A DNA stretch of 64,000 nt from Schoenoplectus triqueter (lineage: Eukaryota; Streptophyta; Magnoliopsida; Poales; Cyperaceae). The stretch's first letter is position 1. Each line of letters starts with the position of its first letter. The DNA is taken from the NCBI GenBank assembly GCA_964058805.1, contig CAXKVV010000040.1, forward strand, positions 558,001 to 622,000, in the 5' to 3' direction. Both the position numbers and the translations under genes were made by a program. Of this stretch, positions 59,141 to 64,000 are shown piece after piece. The notes beneath the pieces were generated by a model, which saw only the letters and a program-made list of their open reading frames with translations, had not been told where the DNA came from and did no database searches.

Positions 59141-61067
59141 GTGGAGATACCGTGAGCTTAAGCTTACGGAGGCCTTCCGTGAACTTAACTCAAAAAACAT
59201 ATTAAATCATCTCAAAATTTTAATTTATCATTCTCATTAAATTCTTTATATAAACATCTTGTGGGATGCAAAAATTTGGAGTGTTTTGAGCTTTTTAAGT
59301 CACCGTTTTTAATTTTTTAAAATGATGTTCAAGTATTGAATATATTATTATTATTTTTAGAGCTGATTTTCGAAAATTAAAAACCACAACTTAAAAAGCT
59401 CAAAACGCTCCAAATTTTTGCATCCCATGAGATTTTCATATAAAGAATTTAATGAGAATGATAAATTATTTCGAAATGATTTGATATGTTTTTTGAGTTA
59501 AGCTCACGGAAGGCCTCCGTGAGCTTAAGCTCACGGTATCTCCACTCTCTCTCTCTCTATATATATATCTGTAGATTCTGTACTTGCTGAATTTAAAAAA
59601 TGAATCCATATTGTTTATTGAATATGTAATGTTGCCCTTATAAGAAGAAAGTAAAGCCTCTTTTATCTAATTTTCTTAATGTTTCATTAAAACAAATGAA
59701 TGGTCAGTCTCATTCAAATTAAGGTCACTGACATGATTAGTGCAACAACTGAACCATCTGTAGCGTGCAGCACTAGTGAAGGTAAAAAAGAAACTGACAT
59801 TAAGGGCTTAGTTTTGAATATCTTATTTAAGTATGCTGTATGAATATTTGAATAATTAAAATGCTATATACGTGCACTTTTTCTTGTACCATCTGCTGTA
59901 GCAATTTGTGGTTGTTTATCTCTTCTGCTTCCAGTTATCCATATTGATAGCATACCATTCATAATCTTTGTAGAAGAGAGTTTTTTTTTTTTTTTTTTTT
60001 TTTGTATTTAGGAACTTTGATGCTTTTCAGGAAATGCTCTTTTTTCATTTTGATACCCGTAATTGCCTATTGACATTATTATGGTTTGTTGTGAAATTTT
60101 TTTTGGCAGGATGGAATTTTCTTACCATATGAAAATGTCCTAAACTATGACAGTTTTGCTGTTCGAATTCTTGAAGATGATATCCCGAACCTAGTATCTA
60201 TTCTCCTGGTATGCTCTATGTTCCATAGTTATTCATCATTCAATATAATTGGTTTAAAACTTACAGGAAACAAAAGCTACCTTTTCTTTAACATAACAGA
60301 AAACATTTAATTATATTCCAAATTGCAATTTAATCGTATTGCAGTGTGCGATATCTTGTTTGCTAGTGTTAAAATCCTTTTGGTGAGTCTGGATTATGAA
60401 CAATTATTGGTTCGTTTGAGAAGTTTTTATTTTTTATTTTTTATTTTTACATTTAGATATTTGATTTTTCTATGACATAAGAGTGCACAGGGTAAATTTA
60501 GTGCTGCTTTTCCTAATTGCGTGATTTACAAGGTGCTTCTTGTAAAAGTTTGTTCTGCTGACTTTGTGTTTTTATGTGATGCTGTCATGTAGCGATATAA
60601 TGAAACAGAAATAGAGCATATGTTGAAAAATGTTAGGAGCATTTGGCAGAGGTTCATGTACCGTGATTCCATTTTGCTTGAGGCAGCCAGACAGAGAGAA
60701 TTATTCTCTAAAGATGAAGCCTGGGCTGTCGAGTTCTCTAAGTTGGGCGAAGATGATGTATTTGCAACTTTCATACAGGTAGAACAAATTTAAAAAATTC
60801 TATTTTCTAGCTGCATTATTATTTGGAACTGAGCATTTAGATTAATTATGTAATCTGCAGTACAGATCTGAAAATGGAAATGTTGTGGAGTACAAATATT
60901 TATTAAATTTTCTAACTATTTTTAACAATAACAAATGTGTATTTATTTCAACGCTGATATGAGTTTTGTTTGAAAAGGTATTACACTATAAGTTGCACAA
61001 TGACCCTTGGAGGAGAACTCTACTACGACAGCAGAACCAGGCTGGTTTGCCAAAGATGTGTACATAG
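53808..61067 (+). CDS. ExAD: GT47 exostosin-family glycosyltransferase, ExAD-like extensin arabinosyltransferase
   Basis: Coding exons 53808-54134, 54310-54403, 54523-54709, 55043-55301, 55548-55742, 55983-56069, 56255-56389, 56981-57094, 57528-57775, 58260-58340, 58770-59001, 60110-60208, 60593-60778 and 60978-61067 total 2334 nt, 777 aa, with matching phases. ExAD (Arabidopsis At3g57630) adds arabinose to hydroxyproline-linked arabinan chains of extensins in the Golgi. The protein has a signal-anchor helix at about residues 22-45, then EGF-like cysteine modules ([20 protein letters not shown] at 115-134; [20 protein letters not shown] around 275-296). The exostosin/GT47 domain begins at [12 protein letters not shown] (337-348) and contains [20 protein letters not shown] (632-651). 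The C-terminus ends [12 protein letters not shown] and a short tail. The start follows a 5' UTR intron (acceptor 53799-53800). The last acceptor is weak (GAAAAG). Intron 11 carries a foldback MITE. Confidence 0.93.
59096..59139. repeat. (CA)n(TA)n microsatellite
   Basis: A CA run changing to TA, immediately left of the foldback MITE in ExAD intron 11. A CT/TA run lies on the right side (about 59546-59570), so the element sits inside a dinucleotide tract. Confidence 0.9.
59140..59546. mobile_element. Long-armed foldback MITE in ExAD intron 11
   Basis: Two arms of about 180 bases, inverted and nearly identical. Both ends read inward AGTGGAGATACCGTGAGCTT. Within the arms, ACGGAGGCCTTCCGTGA is itself a palindrome. 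The spacer is only a few tens of bases near 59340. There is no coding capacity, and the target duplication is unclear because of the flanking microsatellite. In the pre-mRNA it would form a long hairpin. Confidence 0.9.
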
Positions 61068-61934
61068 AGAACATAATGATATGAAGAAGATTTTTCTTTA
61101 TAGGTTAGGGGGTTTGCGGTATACCATTTTGCATTTTTTAGATGTAATATGAAATATAGAGAATTGTAGCATATGGGAAATATGAACAGTAGTTATCTTG
61201 TGAAGTCTGGCATATAGAGGGTGGCACAAGAATAAGTTCTTTTTTTATTCCCCCTTTTTGATACAGATACAAGCAAAATCATTTATGTTACCTGGGCTTC
61301 AAGAGGGATACATTGCCATTGCCATTTTAAATGTAAATGCTTCTATTTTGGGGTCTTTGTGTTTTCTCTCATGTTGACATAGTTCGCCTATTCCTACTAC
61401 TACGGACTTGTGTTTATTTAACATTGCCTACTGAAGTTGGTTCCAAACGAATAAATCCTGCATTTTTTTTATTCTCATTGTCCTATTATCGAGCATTACT
61501 TCGACTTTTAGGAGTCCATGTGAACATTTTTAAGCTGTCCTTTTTAAAAGCTATCGGCAACTAAAAAATGACAATATAAAGAAAAGTTTAAGACCTCAGA
61601 TCCCTTTTTTTTTTTGGAATAAAATGGCACCTTCCATTGTTTATCAATTCCCTTAAATTCCCTGACTTGGGCAATCAAATTATTATTTTGTCAGGGACTA
61701 GGTTCCTTTGCTTGATGAGATATTTAATCCGTCGTGCTATTTCTTTTCTTTTCTTTCGGCCGAATTGACTGCAGGCTTTCATTACATGGAATAATAATAA
61801 AAAAAATCATCGCATTAGATAGGAATATAAATCATTGCATTGAGTCCGTGTTGCTATTTCTGGAAAAAGGAGGTTACATCAGAATAATTCTTGGATCACA
61901 GTCACAGATGGCATCTGGACTCTGGCATGGGACT
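61068..61934. other. 3' flank of ExAD, no further gene recognised
   Basis: Contains the 3' UTR of the glycosyltransferase gene and AT-rich spacer. No ORF with a recognisable domain. Confidence 0.45.
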
Positions 61935-61959
61935 AGTGTTATAAAATCGTGTTCGCGTG

Positions 61960-62300
61960 TTAAGGCACGACACGACACGAAACGGCACGAGAGCGACACG
62001 GCACGGTACGCGTGTCTATTCGTGTCGTGTTGTTAAACGTGGCGTGATTGATTTTTTTTCATTTTCGACACGGCACGACACACACGGTTAAGAAACATGG
62101 CACGACACACGACTAGACACGACACATGTAAGCACGACACAAATAGGCACGAACACGCACGGTACGACACAGATAGACACGGACACACACGACACGACAC
62201 GGGTAGGCACGGATAGGCACAACACGACAAGGCACGGTAGGCATAGGTAGGCATGACAAGACACGTGTAGGAACATGTAGGTACAAGTAGGCACGGGATA
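61960..62300. repeat. Degenerate GGCACGACAC/CACGTG-type subterminal array
   Basis: Dozens of 8-12-bp motifs combining GGCACG, ACGACAC and CACGTGT in direct and inverted order, split by a T-rich spacer near 62050. It resembles the subterminal motif clusters of the hAT elements at 15908 and 24268 but uses a different sequence. Confidence 0.8.
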
Positions 62301-62669
62301 ACCGGCACAATGAATCTAAACTTTTAGATCTTGATCGAACGGTATAATTTAAAATGTTAGAGGAGGAAAATTATTACGCACACGACCCGAAAAAAAATCT
62401 AGCCTCTGACCCCCTATCCCCTGCCACCTACATTCACTTGGTCCCATCCCCATACGGTCATACCATTCATTTGACCAGGAAAGAATATTTATCTTCAAAT
62501 TCAAATTTTAAAATAGAAAAAAGGCTAAAATAACCTCATGTAACAGCCATAATTGAATATTTTTAGGGGTAAAATTATAAAATAAAGGAAATGATAAAAT
62601 ACCCTCTTAAACGGTTATAAACAATTTAATTTGAAGGTTATTTTTATAATTTCAATATCAATTTTCATC

Positions 62670-62677
62670 TATAAATA
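62670..62677 (+). promoter_or_regulatory. TATA box of the hAT remnant
   Basis: TATAAATA followed by a C/A-rich leader and a splice donor (GAG|GTACGT, about 62810) and acceptor (TTTTCAG, about 62839). This resembles a promoter plus 5' UTR intron placed directly before the transposase C-terminal exon. Confidence 0.5.
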
Positions 62678-62835
62678 ACCACATAATTCATCAAATTCAT
62701 TTCATCCATCCAAACAACTCAATCTTTCATACTCTCAACTCAACGGAATATATTCTCAAACTTTCTTACTCTCGTATTCAGATACTGAAATTAAGTAGCT
62801 TTCTTAGAGGTACGTATCTTTCAATTTCATTTTTT

Positions 62836-63228
62836 CAGGCTCGACGATGAAAATTTTAGTATTTTGCAATATTAGCATCAAGTGAAGGGCGTGTTCCCCA
62901 TTTTAGCATCCATGACTTGTGATATTTTTGTCGTTCATGTCTCCACAGTAGCTTTAGAATCTTATTTTAGCGCAGCTAATAGGGTTCTAATTGTTAAAAG
63001 AACAAGATTGGGTGAGAATGTATTTGAGACTCTGGTTTACTAAAGGATTGGTACGATGCTGAAAATAGACTTCAAGACAAGTCTTGGATGCACTCACTTG
63101 ATCGAGAAGAAGCTACTATCGCATCGAGTTCTAATCCAGGTGAAGGGGTGCTAAAGCCAGAGGTGAACCAGAACCAATCGCATGAGGAAGAAGATCCATT
63201 TATAAGATACTCAAATCCATATATATAT
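62836..63228 (+). pseudogene. hAT transposase C-terminal dimerisation fragment
   Basis: The plus strand reads VFPILASMTCDIFVVHVSTV, then ALESYFSAANRVLIVKRTRL, the conserved hAT dimerisation block. After one frame change it continues LLKDWYDAENRLQ and an acidic tail. A TAG replaces the expected tryptophan upstream (QY*HQVK). The N-terminal three quarters of the protein are absent. Confidence 0.8.
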
Positions 63229-63755
63229 TGTTACACTTAACATCTTCTTTGATTTGTCGATTTGCAAAATAATCTTGAATTTTATAATTTGTCTTGTTTG
63301 AGTTTTGTGTAGAGATTGAAATACAAAATGGATTAGTGCACAAGAACCAAGACTAATGATGGGATGTAAAAGTTTAATCAACATTACATTAGATTTAGGT
63401 TTAGTTAGATTCAAACTTGGTTTGGTTAAGTTAAATTGAGCTTAAACTGTAAGAAAATAAGAAAAATAGACCAAACAGTTATAATAGTTCATGAACAGTT
63501 ATAATGACTCGTGAAGAGTTGTAACGATTCAAATAGCTATAACGATTCATGAAAAGTTATAACGATTCAAATAGTTATAACGATTCATGAAGAGTTATAA
63601 CGATTCAAAGATTTATAACGATTCATGAAGAGTTATAACGCTTCATATTGTTTAGCCAAAAATTTAGAAGTTCTTTTTATTTGTAAAATTCCAGAGTGTA
63701 ACGTTGTGTAACAATTCATAAAGAGTTACAATGGTTCATGAATAGTTATAACGCT
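63229..63755 (+). mobile_element. Truncated LTR, same family as 18228-19336
   Basis: Begins TGTTACACTTAAC and tracks the solo LTR at 18228 for its first 200 bp nearly base by base. It then continues into a tandem array of TATAACGATTCATGAA-type units. It ends abruptly at about 63755, where Copia coding sequence begins, so an internal deletion or rearrangement has removed the rest. Confidence 0.8.
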
Positions 63756-63756
63756 T

Positions 63757-64000
63757 GGAGTGTGACGAGTAGATATCAGACTAATCCATGCTAGGAGCAC
63801 TTAAATGCTGTAAAGAATATTCTTAAGTACTTAAGAAGAACTAAGGATATGTTTCTCATCTATGGTATTGACTCAGAGCTCGTGGTAAGTGGTTACACAA
63901 ACGTTATCACCTCATATGAAAAATCATAAATAGAGGCGACGTAAAAATTTGTAAAATTGACACAGTTGGCAACACAGCTGATCCACTTATGAAACCTCTA
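63757..64000 (+). pseudogene. Copia reverse transcriptase/RNase H remnant, runs off the window
   Basis: Reads VTSRYQTNPC, stop, EHLNAVKNILKYLRRTKDMF, then SGYTN. After frame breaks it reads VKICKIDTVGNTADPLMKPL, the end of Copia RNase H (NVADPLTK motif). The segment between is deleted. The orientation matches the LTR upstream. Confidence 0.8.

Larger units (their letters stand above)
61935..63228 (+). mobile_element. Remnant of a hAT element with CACGAC-rich end
   Basis: The zone from about 61935 (TAGTGTTATAAAATCG) is followed by a dense array of GGCACGACAC-type motifs to 62300. Then come a TATA box, a leader with a splice donor, and a transposase C-terminal fragment. The right side is cut off by a Copia LTR at 63229. 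No right terminal repeat or duplication is available, so the left boundary is approximate. Confidence 0.5.

Noticed and set aside
62033..62310. Cysteine-rich ORFs on the minus strand
   Set aside because: Produced by the CACGAC-type repeat array; cysteines come from the repeated triplets and not from a real protein.

Overview
The window is nuclear DNA from a flowering plant, most likely a core eudicot. The evidence is GT-AG introns with AT-rich interiors, plant-specific gene families (DRB-type dsRNA-binding protein, GT47 extensin arabinosyltransferase, ROD1-like exon, plant cytochrome b561) and a dense load of plant-type transposons (Copia, hAT, Mutator-like and Harbinger-like MITEs). I cannot name the species.

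Five genes could be rebuilt exon by exon with consistent reading phases. They are a cytochrome b561 (6347-11079, +, 4 coding exons, 234 aa); a three-domain dsRNA-binding protein of the DRB/HYL1 class (12734-15171, -, 5 coding exons, about 390 aa); cyclin H of the CDK-activating kinase/TFIIH (33420-36602, -, 13 exons, 324 aa); a CDCA7-like 4CXXC zinc-finger protein (43638-46056, -, 5 exons, 365 aa); and an ExAD-like GT47 exostosin-family glycosyltransferase with EGF-like modules (53808-61067, +, 14 coding exons, 777 aa). A single-exon, proline-rich, probably GPI-anchored cell-wall protein lies at 37507-37968 (+). The b561 and DRB genes are convergent. Gene fragments are also present: a well-kept first exon of a ROD1/PDCT-like gene (22305-22559) with no second exon in sight, a frameshifted receptor-like-kinase scrap just behind it, and unidentified exon-like pieces at 7207-7416 (-) and 25045-25940 (+).

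The space between genes is mostly transposon. From left to right: 1-1882, a long-terminal-repeat-like block sitting in a broken Copia gag-protease gene with its PBS and LTR (1878-3550); 5418-5765, a Mutator-like MITE; 9445-9651, a hAT MITE with a perfect 8-bp target duplication inside a b561 intron; 15908-20226, a degenerate hAT element (8-bp duplication CGGTGAAT) that carries a nested solo Copia LTR (18228-19336, duplication CTATA); 20321-20902, a Harbinger-like MITE filled with six copies of a hairpin; 21421-21789, a second Mutator-like MITE; 24268-24574, a hAT MITE built of CCCGA repeats; 28000-32987, an old Copia element whose 5' LTR contains a third Mutator-like MITE (28743-29131); 39380-43182, a hAT element with a recognisable but broken transposase; 48956-51281, a short internally deleted Copia with both LTRs and a perfect GATAA duplication; 59140-59546, a long-armed foldback MITE in an ExAD intron; and 61935-64000, a hAT remnant cut off by a Copia LTR.

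I see no operon-like or defence-type system. The genes are unrelated housekeeping and cell-wall genes, although DRB (small RNA) and CDCA7 (DNA-methylation maintenance in other organisms) both belong to pathways that silence the kinds of transposon surrounding them. The most unusual structures are the six-hairpin MITE at 20321-20902, the Mutator-like MITE whose insertion is proved by the empty site in the sister LTR, and the palindrome-rich LTR family seen at 18228 and 63229.
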